From Turbatrix aceti (taxonomy: Eukaryota; Nematoda; Chromadorea; Rhabditida; Panagrolaimidae): a stretch of 64,000 nucleotides of DNA. Of this stretch, positions 1 through 12,510 are shown piece after piece. The stretch is taken from the NCBI GenBank assembly GCA_963969345.1, contig OZ017767.1:248001-312000 (forward strand), read 5' to 3'. The notes below the pieces were generated by a model that saw nothing but the letters and a program-made list of their open reading frames with translations, was not told the DNA's origin and did not search any database. Made by a program: the position numbers and the translations under genes. Positions within the stretch are counted from its first letter, which is position 1, and each line of letters begins with the position of its first letter.

Positions 1-27
1 TTTCAGTTTGTCAAAGTAGAATTGAAA

Positions 28-912
28 ATGAAGAATTGGAGCTTACGGGCTCTGCAAGGGGTGTTCCTCCTTAGCTTAATCGTTGCTATCGGACAAGCTT
101 GCAAGTGCAAAACATCGACACCGTCTGAATCTTTTTGCCGAGCTCATTGGGGTAATTTTGTTTTATAATAAATTGAAATTTCCTTTTTTTCATTATCAAG
201 ATGTTTTTTAAAATAGTTTTGTGATTTTTTGATCTAATTATAGAAATTTCCAGTTTTCTTTTTTTAACCCAAAAACCACTTTTTTACAGTTGCCCGAACA
301 AAAGTTCTTCTCCGACAGACAAAACAACGTCTACCCGCGGGATTTGAACGCAAGGGACTCAACAATATTCGGTACACCGTCCACTTTTTAAATGTCTACA
401 AGGTTAGTTTTTTTCTTCTTCTTTTTAGGAAGTGTCAAAAGCTCACCTTTTGTTGGCTACACGAGACAAAAAAAGATAAACTCTGTTATGGTGTGTATTT
501 TTGATGATATTACACTTTGCTTCGCCTGGGGGGTCGCAAAAAGTTGTGGTACATAGTACCTTTTTGCATCCGTATAGCATTCTATATTTTTCTGCTATCT
601 TGTTAGACAAATGATATTTTGCACATAACCCCTTTGTTCAACACACTTCAGAAGCCATTAAACGTGTCCATCCTTCCTCCGGAGATCTACACCCCTTCCG
701 AACCCCCTGCTTGTGGTCTCTTGATCGAACCCGGCAAGGAATACCTTCTCGCCGGACGCATCGAAAACGGTTTTCCGACCACTGTACTCTGCGGTCAGGT
801 GCTTCCGGATGACGCTTCATTACCTGCCTACGTGAATGTTCTTGAGTGGTCCCGTGTGACGCCAGCTCTCGTGAGTTCGCTGTCTTCTGGTCAACTCGAC
901 AAAAATTGTTGA
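28..912 (+). CDS. Tissue inhibitor of metalloproteinases, N-domain-only TIMP (3 exons)
   Basis: Exons 28-151, 290-402 and 607-912 join in frame to 180 codons. Residues 1-24 form a signal peptide (hydrophobic core VFLLSLIVAIG, cleavage after QA), so the mature protein starts CKC. Cysteines fall at mature positions 1, 3 and 13, the exact TIMP spacing. Three more cysteines (PPACG, TVLCG and the C-terminal Cys) give the six expected of a TIMP N-domain. The NIRYTVHFLNVYK and IYTPSEPPACG stretches are typical of the OB-fold (NTR) domain. In this family the N-terminal Cys chelates the catalytic zinc of secreted metalloproteinases. The product stops after the inhibitory domain and lacks the vertebrate C-domain, as in nematode TIMPs. 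TTTCAG at 1-6, 21 nt before the ATG, could be a spliced-leader acceptor. The window begins here, so upstream sequence is unknown. Confidence 0.88.
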
Positions 913-3900
913 GCACCGGCGTCACAATCACCTCCAAAGTTTTGAGGCTTTTGAAAGTGGTTTTTCTTGCCGGATACCTTGGTTCATGTGTCATTTCATT
1001 TCATTTCATTGCATTTATTTTCTGTGTTTTGTCTTGAACGTTTATTTTAACATTATTTACTAGAGTGTAAATACAGTAGCAAACGTGGTGTTTTGTCATC
1101 CGCGTAGGAACGACAAAGATCGTTCCCACTTGTGCTAAAAAGGTGACCACCCCCAGTGAAATCCAATTTCTGATGCCAGAGGACGTTCTTCATCAGCTGC
1201 GTGATTTTCATTAACTTTGTGTACCCGAGCCAGACCAATAAAATATTGAATGCGAACACAAAAAGAGGCGTGACGATACAGAAAGGGGTGTGTGTTAACG
1301 AACCATAGAAGTACGAAAGCACATACACACCACACGTGGGATGCCTATGACAACAACAACCTCATTTACCTTTGCTTTAGACTCTCTGAGCAACGAGGGG
1401 GCGGTGTGGATTGCCCTCTATGGTGCTGAACAAAGATGACAGGATGACCGTCGTAAAAGGAAAACACCGTTATGTAAAATGTTATTACTTGATAAAAATT
1501 AATAATACATCGAAGGTCTGGCCTGATGTGATATCAAAGAGTCCGGAAATCAAACAGTATTGTCAACATGGCAAATATAAATATTTGTGAATTTGAAACA
1601 TTGAATCTTGAAGCAGTCGTTGCTTCTAGTTGATACTGTGACCCCATGATTTGAGTAGTACGTTTGTTATTGTGTTACATGTGATTTACAATCTCAAAAA
1701 ATGATAGTTCAATAATTTGTTACACGGACTTTGTATTCTTCATTTTAAACTATTTGACCATCGATACAACCTCCTGTTTCGTGCACTCAAAAAACGGAAC
1801 ATGTGTGGTTACCAACTTTTATTTGCGACATCAAAATTAACTTTAACGTGATAAATTTGTTGCACCTTTGATTCTTGGCCCCCTTTTTCCGTATTTTTCT
1901 GATGCTTTAAAAGCGCTTTTTCTGTCTGTTTTTTTCAAGAGCCCCCCAGTTTTTTTTTCCTTGAAGCAAAAACACGTTGAATGCATACCATTACTACCAC
2001 GACTCCAAATATCCCACGCATAACAGACGTGTATAACATCTATTTTCTTATGAAGTAAAATAGACTGATTCACAGGCACGCATGCTTTTGAATAATTGCT
2101 GGCACCGTTAGAGAAGCAAAAATATGTGTACGGATAATTTTTTTTGTGCGTTACAAAAAATTGTTCTCAGTTTCCTGTCCAAAAAGGTAAAAAAAGAAGG
2201 GGGCATTAGTTAATGATTATTACAACTGTAAAAATCGTCTAAAAGGTTGTTGTTACCATTGGCACAACTCTGCGAAGGTGGAGATAAATAACTACATGTT
2301 CACATTTCCTTATCCTCCTTGAGGTTCGTTATTTTGTATCTTCATATACTTTTTGAGTTGCTCCTTTTTTAACTTTTTTTTTAAATATTGTTTTTTTAGA
2401 AAACATTTTACTAATATCGTAAAAATTAAAAGCCTCAGTTTCAATCACGCAAGACGCATAAACGAATTTGCACGTTGAATGCAAAATTTTGACTTTTTTT
2501 ACAGTTCCCAAACAATATTCTTTTTTTTAGACTTAATCTTGACGTCTTTAAAAACAATTTATTTACAACACATTATTTTGCAAATTCCAAATAACCGTTC
2601 AACTTCTTTTCTAAATTTATTCGTATGTATAATATACGTCGTCGAGAAAACGAAATTGCGTCGAATCACCAAAACTATTTTCTGCCTCCATTGACATGAT
2701 AATCAGGGTGATTGCCTGACAGCATCGTATTCATCGTCTTTCCCGACATCGACGATTGTCGGCGTTTTCGATATGAATTTTTCTCTCATTCTCTTTTTTG
2801 AAAAAAAACCGTCAACAAGCTGCGATATGCAGGAAAAAAAGCACCGCATCTATTAGTCTGTAATATTTAAAAGCTTCGTCGCTTCGTTGTCCTCAATGTC
2901 GGTCCATAAGGGGTTTCCGATTTTGATCACCCTTCCATTTCTCTTTTCATCCGTCCGCTCCCATGGCAAGAGTGCTTGCGTGTGATGCGCATATCGTGAT
3001 TTTGCTGTAGTTGCTTCATTTTTTTCGCGTCGACGAGGATCAAATTTTTTTTTTGTTATCTGGAACTTTTTTATCAATGTGCATATTTTCTTCACGTTTT
3101 GAGTCATCGGCTCGAGGATTTATGCTAGAAGAGTTGTTCTTTGTAAACCGATAATATTTTTCTTATTATAATTTACATGAAGATACAAACAATTATGTCC
3201 AACCTTTTTTTGTCTATCCAATGTATGTTTCAGTTCGAAAAAAAATCAGTTGTGTCATCAGTCAGTAGATAGATCATAAACCTGTTGAAACAATTTCAAA
3301 GATAGTCGCAAAAAAGAGTGCATGAGATGTGATCTAAATACTTCACCACAAGTAGTACTTTGTTTGTTGCATTCACAATCCATCCAATCCCCCTGTTGTC
3401 TTTGGTATTTTCTTCGTCTTCTCTCGTTCGTTTATCGTTAAAAAAAGACAAATTTTGATACCAGTGTACTTTTTTTTTTGCATCACTCCCTGGTACCTGT
3501 AGACACATAATTCTTCGTTTCATCATTTCTTCATTTCTGACGTGAGTACTCCTGATCGCCAGTAGCGGCGTCTGGCGCATGACCAACACTGCCGCAACAA
3601 CAAAGACACAGATAATCAGGAATCCTAATTCAAGATTGCTTGTTTTTGCAACAAATGACTGCTTCGAAACTATTTTCGTTTGTATGTAATGAAGGGGAAA
3701 AGATAATGACAACTGTGAGAAAATCTGTCTGGGTAAAAAGTGTTTCACAAAGAAAACCGAAGCGAATTTTCCATTCAAACAAAAAAATCTAAAACAAAAA
3801 CAATAGGAATGTAACAAGTTTTCCAAGTTATTTTTGCAGATCCAAAAAATTAAACTTTTACTTCTTTTCCCGCCAATCAATATTAAATTTTGGTTGGATT

Positions 3901-6900
3901 CAGCGCATGCGCAAAGCCAGCTGTGGCAATGTTGTATTTACAAAGGTGATTTAGATAACAAAAAAATAGTGCATTTATAGTTTTAAAAAATTGAATGTAA
4001 GAAAAAAGTAGATCGCTGACGCCTTGTGCCAGTGACAATGCAGACAGGGTCATGTTTGATATTTTGTCACTTTAATCACTTCGAAAAAAGTGAAGAAAAA
4101 TTAGTGTTGTTCAAAAAAAAGAGCACAAAAAATTTTGCGCAAGGTGTTCCAAATATGTTCATTATTACTGATGAACAACTGTAGACTAATGAATGTGAAA
4201 TAAAAAAATATCTTCTTTTTAAAGGAAGTCTAAAGTACAAAGTTTAAAATTGGTGCGCCTATTTTTTTTGCTTGGTCCATTTAGGACCGTTGGTCCAAAA
4301 TGCTTGCAAAAAATATATGTTTAAATATATTTGTTAAAACAGTTTTTGACAGACGTTTTAAAATCCGACCCCATGGCAAACTTAATTTACAAACTGAAAA
4401 ATTTTTGAAGTTCCTAAAACCCTCTAAAAGTTCTGTGCTTTTGTTCTATGGACACCAGCTATCACAGCTTTATTGTATTGTGCAAAACAAAAAAAATAGT
4501 TCTCCTGATTAATTACGCGTATCAGAATCCATTAATTTTATTCTTTCATAAGTGTTCTTCCCTTCTTCGTTTATTTTTTTCCTACGCCCTAGCTGTTGTA
4601 CCAATTCATTTCTTTCTTCGTGGCTTTTTTTCCAGTCGTTATGATCTTGTCGTCGACTATAATTTTTCAGCACTGCAAAAATCAGTATACAGTATAACAG
4701 TTGTTTGGTTTGTCTGTGACAAGAGCAGACATACATAAGTCTCTATGCTTTGTGATAGAAGGGAGGGGCTAGAGCAGGCATGCATAAGTGATGCACGTGT
4801 ATATTTACGTGTTATTGAGAAAAACATACAAGGGTACAAAATTATTATATTACATTCATAAAAAATTATAGAAAACATCTTTCGATCATAATTTATAATA
4901 GAAACATATAACAAAAATTGAATTCATTTTTTTTGTGTTTTCACCCATGACTTCCACATAATGACGATTTTTTAAACCCTAACAAAAAAAAGAAGAAAAC
5001 AGTTTTATGATCACATAACTCCTTTTTTGTTCATTGTCTGCGATCCATCGAAAAAAGAAACAGGGAGAAAAAATCTTGATTCTTCGCTACTTCTTCAACA
5101 GACACACAAAAAAAGACACGCTGCATTATCACAAGAAACGTATATACACTGGCAAGGGGATAATTAACGGCCTATTGTGATCGTTCTTGACATGTCTTGT
5201 AGTTGGCAAGGGGGTATATTTGAGTGTATGTAAATATAATTCTAATTGTTTGAGTTGCCACATAAATATTAATATTTTCCCATCATGTTTTTTCATTGAT
5301 AAAAAACACGTTTTTTTGATTTTTGAACGACGGTATCTTTTTAATTTCAACAAATCCTAATGTACCGTAATGAAAAAATATTTGATAAAGTAATAAAAAA
5401 TTAAAAACAACTATTCTTTAACAAAATCAAAGCTATTCCACAAAATCAATTTCATATCAATTTCACATCCGACAAAAAAACTAAAAAAATCGAGATCATA
5501 ACAAAAAACCGATTTATCATTTTTATTGTCCCTCTCTGCATCAAACTATTCTTTCTTCTCGTCGAAAGACTTGTTTCGTACCAAAACGCCACAGGTCGTT
5601 TGAGCAGGCAACAGCTTGAACGCGGTTCTGGAGTTTTTTTTACCCCGTGAGACAACAAAAAATATGTTTTTACCACAAAAGCTTGTTTGTTAGAAATTTG
5701 ATTCCTTGTGCAACAATTCGGCATTTTTCAAAGAAAATTTTCCCTTTGTTGCCTAGGCTTTTTTTTCCGCGCACCACTTTGTACTTCTGTACTGCCACAT
5801 AAAAAGCTGTTTTGTTTTTTTCCGCGACTGATTGTATTATATTTTTTGTTCAACAAATTAAGAAGGAACTAATGCGGGAAATGATTGACGATGTTTCCTG
5901 ACAAATTGCCAAGTTATTGGGACAATTAATCGGTTGTGATTTAAAAAACAACTGGTTGATCGAGTTATTCGATGAAAAACAATAAAAACATGTTCTTTTT
6001 ATTTGAAAAAAAAATTGCAGACATCCGAATTCTCTGCATTTAAAAAATTTTTTTTTGGTTTAAAAAAATAAAAATATTATAGTAATAACTACATAGCTCG
6101 CGAACTTTTTTGATTTTTTTGCGCTTTGTTTTTTTTACAAAAAAACTTACTTATGTTAGCAGGTTGGCAGCAATTTGTCAGAATATAACCTTGTCCCTAG
6201 ACTAAAAACTGTCTATAGATCAAAAAGTTTAAAGCTATGAATTTTTTTAAACTGGAGACATGTTTTCCCGCAAACCAAAGGTACAGTCAACGGTCACGTT
6301 TCATAAATGTTTTTTATTCGAATCAAACTTTCTTCATACATGTCAACTGATTTTTTTACTCTGATTTATATCGTTACACATTCATCAAAACAAGCTTCCA
6401 GGCAGTGATGTAAATACTCGGGCGATTCTTTTACGTGCATTTTATGGCTGTTCTTCGAAATCACAAGTTTTAGAAGTGAATCCTGCGATCAGAGCATACA
6501 TAGCAGTCATACATAGTAAGTGTTTACTTTTTTTACAAAAAAAAAGAACCTTTTATTTTCGAAATAAATTTCAAATACATTTTTACTCCGAAAAACACCC
6601 TTCAATTTTTTTATCGAGAAAAAATTTTGTTTTATTACCCATCATTTTTTTTCTTTTTTTGAACATAATTAATTGCGCTTTTTTTTACGATGCGCAGATC
6701 ACGGGTTTTGAACCAACGTTTTTTTCTTCTCCTGTCATATCATTGCAACATTCATTACGTGGAGCAGTTGAAAAAAATGTTATTCGTACATTTTTTTTAT
6801 TTTGTATTGTTTTTTTCTGGCTAACAAAAAGATGGGTCTCACTTAGATCCCAAGTTCCTGACATTCCCAAGTTCCTGTATTTCAAATAAACACAATATGC

Positions 6901-8130
6901 GGCCGATAGTCCGCTTTTACAGTATTTTAAATGTCACTTAAAAAAATTCACCCCGACTCCAAAAACGTTTTTGATCGAATTATTATGTCAAAAAATAATT
7001 TTTCGTTTTTTTCAAATTTTCGATAATAATAAAAACTTTTCAAAATATTTTAAAAAATTCGAATACGACAGATTTCATTTTATTCGCCAACAAAATTTGT
7101 AACTAATGACCCCATCTCCAGGGTAGTAGCATAAAAAAATAAATCAAAGTCGCTAAAACATGGGACAAAAGACACCACCAAGAAAAAGGGACGGCTAGGG
7201 TAGCAGCGTGCATGAGACGCTCACATGCTCGCTTCTCCTACCTGTCTTCCGGCCTGCCATGACATTGGACAATCACCGGAGGACAACGAACTGATTAACG
7301 ATTCTCTACACTTCTAGTCCGCGCGTATACTTTGCGCCCGCGTGTGTTGTATCACCATCGCGCAGGCATCGCGGGAAAGAAACCGAGCATCTTAAAATCA
7401 GGGACGGGGTAGTTTTTCGACAACTTTTTTTTGACAAATGATGATGAAGAAAAAAGACACCCCTTTTCCTGGGTTGGCGTCTGGTTGATCTCTGCGTTCT
7501 TCGTTCTTCGTCGCGGGAAGAGTCAGTAGTAAGGTGTCGTGTGCACGTAATAACGATGATCGTCAAACTTGTGCTATCTGTCGACTACTATCTCTGCCTT
7601 CTAACTAACGGCTGTAATAACATTTATTTTTTTCGACGACAGAACTCGCCGATTCTGATGGAAGATGAAAAAAGAGACATACCCCCTGAAAAAAAAGTAG
7701 AAGAAGTATGGTGTGGAGAAACAAAAGAAAGTATATACCCACGGAAAAAAAGGAGGGGGGAAGAGAAGCAACACGGGCGTCAGTAGTGTTGTAATAAATG
7801 CGCGGTAGCAGTGTTGTTTCGTCAATTGTGATAAGGAATGTTTTGTACTTTGCTGATCAAATTGAGTACTTACTCAATGCCAAGTATTGCGCGTAATTTG
7901 TTAAAGCTAATAAAAAACGCGCAATTCGAAGGGGTCAATTACAGTTTTTTAACACGCTGTATTTTTTTGATGCAATAACTCTAATTAGCAATCTATTATA
8001 CGTTTTTAATACTTTTTGAAGTATCATTATACGTTTTTAATACTTTTTGAAGTATCAAGTATCGATATCGTATCTCAATTTTTTTTTTACGTGTAATTTT
8101 TGGCTTCAAGAATTTTTACATTATTCCTGC
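913..8130. other. AT-rich spacer without supportable genes
   Basis: About 7.2 kb of low-complexity, A/T-run-rich sequence. Open frames are short, lysine/phenylalanine-rich and show no family resemblance, splice-compatible extension or coding-like composition. A 31-bp tandem duplication lies near the right end. I see no RNA gene. Confidence 0.6.
7995..8056. repeat. 31-bp tandem duplication
   Basis: The 31-bp sequence at 7995-8025 (starting ATTATACGTTTTTAATAC) is repeated exactly at 8026-8056, just upstream of the FLYWCH gene. A short local duplication; no function visible. Confidence 0.9.
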
Positions 8131-8200
8131 CAGATTTTCAGTATCCAATATTTCCTACTAACCTTTTCATCCTAAATCCTAAATCCGAAATACAATCGTG

Positions 8201-9512
8201 ATGCCAGCATTCGAAGTCCTGAAAAGCGAAAAAAACCGTGATGTCCTTCTGGTAGACGGTTTCTTGTTCTGGTTTGACCGAGCAACGCCGAAGGGACGCA
8301 AGTACTGGAAGTGCATCTACTGCTATCGTGGCATCGACGGCGATGTGGCCAACAAGTGTCACTCGAGGGTGATAACGTCTCCTGGTGATATCAATGCTAT
8401 TGTCTGCAAGGAACATAATCATTTTCCAGATACGATACTTGTAGAGGTAAGCAAAAAATTAGTTTTTGAATAAAATATTTCAAAATACCATATTTTTTCT
8501 AAAGATTTAAAATCAATGTAACTTTTTTCAGCACATGAAAGCCTACGGATCCATTCGCCGTCTAGGCAGTGCTATGCGAAAGCAAATCCTCTCTCGCCAG
8601 CAGTCAGGTGACACTCCTTCGACGTCGCTGCCCATTGACCTGTCGCTGGCCGCGTATTCTCCATCCTGTGGAAAGATCAAGCGTGTCAACAAGAAAGCCC
8701 ACGAAAGCATTCTGCCATCCATGATTCGTCACCACCACGCGTTCGACGATGCCCTGCCGTCAAAGAAGAGCAAGAAAGTCCTCGCTGACGTCCTGGAAGT
8801 ACTGTACAACAGAATTCAGGTCAAGAAAGACGATTTCTCGGCAGATGGTAGAAATGATGCGACCGTTGCCATCGAAGACGAAAAGCAAGCTCTAATCAGC
8901 AATGAAAAGACTATGGAAAAGTCAATATCACCAATGTCGTCGTTTGGAGATCATGATGCAAACAGCAATGATAGTGGGCTGTTTACGATGCCTTCGGTTC
9001 GTTTTAATGTCAATTTTTTTTTTAATTTTTCGTAAGTAATTTTAATTCAAATATTAAATTTTTAGACCACATCATCGCTTTCCCCTTTGACCATTCCAAC
9101 CACCACCGTACCCGAACACCTTCAGCAAACCCTACCCAAGTTGTTGCACCTTCAGCAGCAGCAGCAACAACAGCAACAAATTTATCAACAGATCCCCCTG
9201 TTATCGCCCTCTCTCCAACCCCAACCACAACCCCTCTCGGCAGCATCCAACCTCATAATAAACTCTCTCATGCAGTCTCTAGTCAGTGATGCCCAGCGCA
9301 AGTTCATCATCACCCTGCTACAATTCTCCAAGCAACAGCAACTTAATGCAACAGTCACGACCCCGGCCTCTCTACCGGTGATTGCTCCTCCCCAACAGCA
9401 GCCGCTCGATGCAATCTCTGCAGTCAGCTGGCAACAGGCCTGGCAGGCTGCTGCGCTATCATCAATGATGGCTAGCAATGGTGGCCAGGTCAACTTTGAA
9501 AAACGCATTTGA
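8201..9512 (+). CDS. FLYWCH zinc-finger protein, FLH/PEB-1-like putative transcription factor (3 exons)
   Basis: Exons 8201-8446, 8532-8996 and 9066-9512 give 385 codons. Residues ~15-77 form one FLYWCH finger: the aromatic FLFWF start, then Y35-W36-x-C38, C53 and H72-x-H74 (KEHNHFPD) as zinc ligands. The rest is not a recognised domain: a basic stretch after the finger (MRKQILSRQQ), a Ser/Asp-rich middle, and a C-terminal third rich in Gln (a CAG/CAA run near 9160-9180), Pro and Ala. One N-terminal FLYWCH finger plus a Q-rich tail resembles C. elegans FLH-1/2/3 and PEB-1, DNA-binding regulators, so a nuclear role is inferred. The second donor (GTTCGT at 8997) is weak. A better GTAAGT at 9032 breaks the frame, so I kept 8997. 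GATTTTCAG ending at 8141 could be a trans-splice acceptor. Confidence 0.8.
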
Positions 9513-10417
9513 AGAATTTCCGCATAAAATGTGTTTTCCCGTTCGCCATAATTTTTTTCTGGGGTTTTTTAAACTTTTTCTTCGTCCCAAAAAAGGATGC
9601 ATAATTGTAATAATCACATTTTTCCCTGATTTCCCTTCGGTGTACAAGACTGTTTTTAAATTTTTTTATCAATGAACAAAAATATTTTTTAGCATTGTAG
9701 ATTTTGCATATATTATGGTAATAACTTACGATCATACTAACTAATTGGATATAAAATGAATAACTATATTTCATGAAATGAAGAAAGTCATTTTATGTTC
9801 GCGAACAAACACAAACAAAAAGGTTGCCACCGACAAACAGATGCAAACGTGTCCGAATTTTTCACGAACAGACACAAAAAAAAGTATGTAAAACAAGAAA
9901 TTACTGTAAGAGTAACGGATACGAATTTCAAGAAAATAATGATAAAAAACACTGTGTCGAGAGAAACGATTTTTTTAAGTAAAATAAAAAAATCGACTTC
10001 AGGGCATTGATAAGAACTTCACAGAGTTGAACGACACAAGATCGAACAACATCATCGCAGTTATTAGTCATCACTGTCGATCCATGGCCAACCCCTACAT
10101 TCCCAGTGTAAAGCGCGCGTACGCAGCAGCTTTTTTTTCGTTGCCTCCAGACTACAGAGAGCGAAAACCTAGGGTTTCTTGGTAGCCCAACAATAACTTT
10201 TTTTCAGTTTGATGAATTTTTTTAAGGCGAAAAAAGACATGTGTAAACCTTCATTTTGCACGAGTAAGAGTAAATATAAGCTAAATTTGCGTATCACCCA
10301 GCAAAAATTGAACAAAAGCACGCTTTTTCGCGATTTCACTGTCAAAGAAGCGCCGATTTTTCGCGTGCTCCTGTTGTTGCTGCCTCTTAGTTTTTTCGTT
10401 CCTCTTCTGCGTCTGCC
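9513..10417. other. Spacer between FLYWCH and MSP-domain genes
   Basis: AT-rich and mostly featureless. A 33-codon ATG frame at 10084-10185 (MANPYIPSVKRAYAA...) has somewhat coding-like third positions but no partner exon that I can support. Confidence 0.5.
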
Positions 10418-10800
10418 ATGGCCGCTCCTCCAGTTGCCCTTGACCCCGCTGCCTGCCAGATCGCAGCTGCCGGTGGCGTTGCAACCCACCAAATCGTCAA
10501 TTCGACACCTGCGCGTCTCGCGTTCAAGGTAAAGTCATCGAACAACACTCAGTATCGTCTCAAGCCTGTCTTTGGATTCATCGAGCCTACAGCCTCAACG
10601 CCTCTTGAAATCACCCGTGTGGTTAGTTTTTTTCTCACCTCTGATAAAACCCCCGCATTTCTCTTCAGGCCGGTCCTCCTAAAGAAGACAAGCTCGTCAT
10701 CCAGTTCGCCGAAGCCACTGCTGACTGCACCGATCCCCAGGCCCCCTTCAAAGCAGGTCCCGCTGCCGGTGAGGTCATCCTTCCCCTCAAAGCCGAATAA
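10418..10800 (+). CDS. Small MSP-domain protein, SSP/MSD type, copy A (2 exons)
   Basis: Exons 10418-10621 and 10669-10800, with a 47-nt intron, encode 111 residues: nearly the whole protein is one MSP-type immunoglobulin-like fold. Diagnostic stretches are ALDPAACQIAA, ATHQIVNSTPARLAFKVKSS, LKPVFGFIEP and AGPPKEDKLVIQFAE. They match the short sperm-specific SSP/MSD family of nematodes better than the ~127-residue cytoskeletal MSPs. Expression in the male germline is inferred from the family, not seen here. Compared with copies B and C it has a slightly longer N-terminus (MAAPPVALDP) and is the most divergent. The intron interrupts the same codon position (after ITRV/ITRT) in all three copies, so they share a spliced ancestor and are not retrocopies. 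Confidence 0.88.
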
Positions 10801-10931
10801 TAATGAAAAATTTTGTATAACTTACCGTATTGATAACAATGTAAACATAAATTGAGTATTTGACACAAAGTGCATGGGAAATGGACAACAAAACGAAACT
10901 AAATATAATACGACTCATGACTCGTATTAGG

Positions 10932-11173
10932 CAGGGTGGCAACATGGGGGATGTCCCCGGGGGATTATCCCCGGGAATTCCCCCCGCCCAAAAGTAATCC
11001 CCCGGGGGATTTGGGGATCAAAATTATGCGTTGATGACGATTCAAATCACCCTTTTTAAATTTTCAAACTAAGGTAGTGGAGTATGTATACCGGGGGATG
11101 TCCCCGGGGACCTTCCCGGGATCCCCGGGGATAATCCCCCGCTTTTAATTCCTCGGGGGATTGCGCCATCTTG
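10932..11173. mobile_element. hAT-like MITE, 242 bp, with 8-bp target-site duplication
   Basis: The element begins CAGGGTGGCAACATGGGGG and ends GGATTGCGCCATCTTG. The outer ends are imperfect inverted repeats (9 of the first 14 positions match). They are flanked on both sides by GTATTAGG (10924-10931 and 11174-11181), the 8-bp duplication expected of hAT transposons. The interior is packed with palindromic CCCCGGGG blocks at both ends. No coding sequence, so non-autonomous. It lies between MSP-domain copies A and B. Confidence 0.72.
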
Positions 11174-11374
11174 GTATTAGGGTTCCCGTCCCCTGCGTAC
11201 CCCTCATACCACGCAGTGTGCACCCCCGTTTCGTAACCAATTCGGTACACCGTAAACTCAACTACAGTAAAAATTCTAAAACTGTGTCGCACGCGCAGTC
11301 AAAATCCACAACCCTCAAGCCACACATAATTACTAAATCCTTTATCATGTTACCACACCACTACATAAGTCAGA

Positions 11375-11751
11375 TTATTCAGCCTTGATGGGAAGGATGA
11401 CTTCACCGGCGGGGGGACCGGCCTTGAAGGGAGCCTGGGCATCGGTGCAATCGGCGGGGACTTCGGCAAACTGAATGACCATCTTATCTTCCTTGGGGGG
11501 ACCAGCCTGTAAGAATGACATTTTGACACCCCATCCGAAGTCATAAAGAAACTTACGGTACGGGTGATCTCAAGCGGGGAAGCAGCCGATGGCTCGATGA
11601 AGCCATAGACAGGCTTGAGACGATACTCGTTGTTGTTCGACGACTTCACCTTGAAGGCAAGGCGAGCAGGCGTCGAGTTGACGAGCTGATGAGTAGCAAC
11701 ACCACCGCCGGCAGCAATCTGGCAGGCAGCGGGATCGATGGCGAGGGCCAT
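11375..11751 (-). CDS. Small MSP-domain protein, SSP/MSD type, copy B (2 exons)
   Basis: On the minus strand, exon 1 is 11751-11557 and exon 2 is 11506-11375, separated by a 50-nt GTAAGT..CAG intron; 108 residues. The first 65 residues are identical to copy C, and exon 2 differs at three positions (Phe/Tyr in VIQFAE, and the last residues KAE against SAQ). Domain and inferred role are as for the SSP/MSD family. It is head-to-head with copy C across 266 bp. Confidence 0.9.
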
Positions 11752-12017
11752 GACGAACAAAGGAGAGACGGAAGAGAGGACGAGGAAAAGCGAGCAGAAG
11801 ACAAGCGCACTCAAGCACGAACACAATGACGTGAATCGCGGAATCGGCTTTTTTTGTAACTTTTTTGAGGGTCCATTCAAATTTACGCGATTGAATGTAA
11901 ATTTTCCGATCCTCAAAAAGCCCACAAAAGCCGTAGGCAAATCACCATTCGTGATCACTGACGTGTTTGACCGCGTTTCGTCTTTCTCAGTGTCTCCTTC
12001 TTTCCTCCTTCGTCGTC
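11752..12017. promoter_or_regulatory. Shared upstream region of a divergent MSP-domain gene pair
   Basis: The 266 bp between the start codons of copies B and C must hold both 5' ends. Immediately before each ATG the sense-strand sequence is pyrimidine-rich and similar (CTCCTTTGTTCGTC and CCTCCTTCGTCGTC), so the duplication reaches into the leaders. A bidirectional promoter is inferred from layout only. Confidence 0.45.
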
Positions 12018-12394
12018 ATGGCCCTCGCCATCGATCCCGCTGCCTGCCAGATCGCTGCCGGCGGTGGCGTTGCTACCCACCAGCTAGTCAACTCGACGCC
12101 CGCTCGTCTGGCATTCAAGGTCAAGTCGTCTAACAACAACGAGTACCGTCTCAAGCCCGTCTATGGCTTCATCGAGCCTTCGGCTGCTTCCCCGCTTGAG
12201 ATCACCCGTACCGTAAGTTTCTTTCTGACTTGCGAAAGAGTGAAAAACGTCATTTCTTTCAGGCTGGTCCCCCCAAGGAAGACAAGATGGTTATCCAGTA
12301 TGCCGAAGTCCCCGCCGATTGTACCGATGCCCAGGCTCCTTTCAAGGCCGGTCCCCCCGCCGGTGAAGTCATCCTTCCCATCTCGGCCCAGTAA
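12018..12394 (+). CDS. Small MSP-domain protein, SSP/MSD type, copy C (2 exons)
   Basis: Exons 12018-12212 and 12263-12394, with a 50-nt intron in the same place as copies A and B; 108 residues beginning MALAIDPAACQIAAGGG. It is the inverted, nearly identical partner of copy B, which suggests recent duplication or continuing gene conversion. TCTTTCTCAG about 27 nt before the ATG could be a trans-splice or leader-intron acceptor. Its stop lies 116 bp from the stop of the convergent aspartyl-tRNA synthetase gene. Confidence 0.9.
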
Positions 12395-12510
12395 ACGGTG
12401 CCCTTCTCATCGACATCAACATAACTGCCTCCATGACTTATCTCTGTAACAATTTCTAAACTCTTTCAAAAAGCCACAAGCCTCGATAAAAGCGTGCCTG
12501 CCCATCATAA

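Noticed and set aside
3296..3880. 194-codon minus-strand open frame
   Set aside because: Low-complexity Phe/Lys/Leu composition, no recognisable domain, no splice partner; chance frame in AT-rich DNA.
7306..7825. Overlapping short frames on both strands near 7.3-7.8 kb
   Set aside because: GC-richer patch gives several open frames, but none has a domain or plausible gene structure.
9032..9037. GTAAGT as donor for FLYWCH exon 2
   Set aside because: A better consensus than GTTCGT at 8997, but it shifts the frame into the next exon and adds a Phe/Asn run from an AT tract.
10084..10185. 33-codon ATG frame (MANPYIPSVKRAYAA...)
   Set aside because: Some coding-like codon use but too short, with no supportable neighbouring exon or family.
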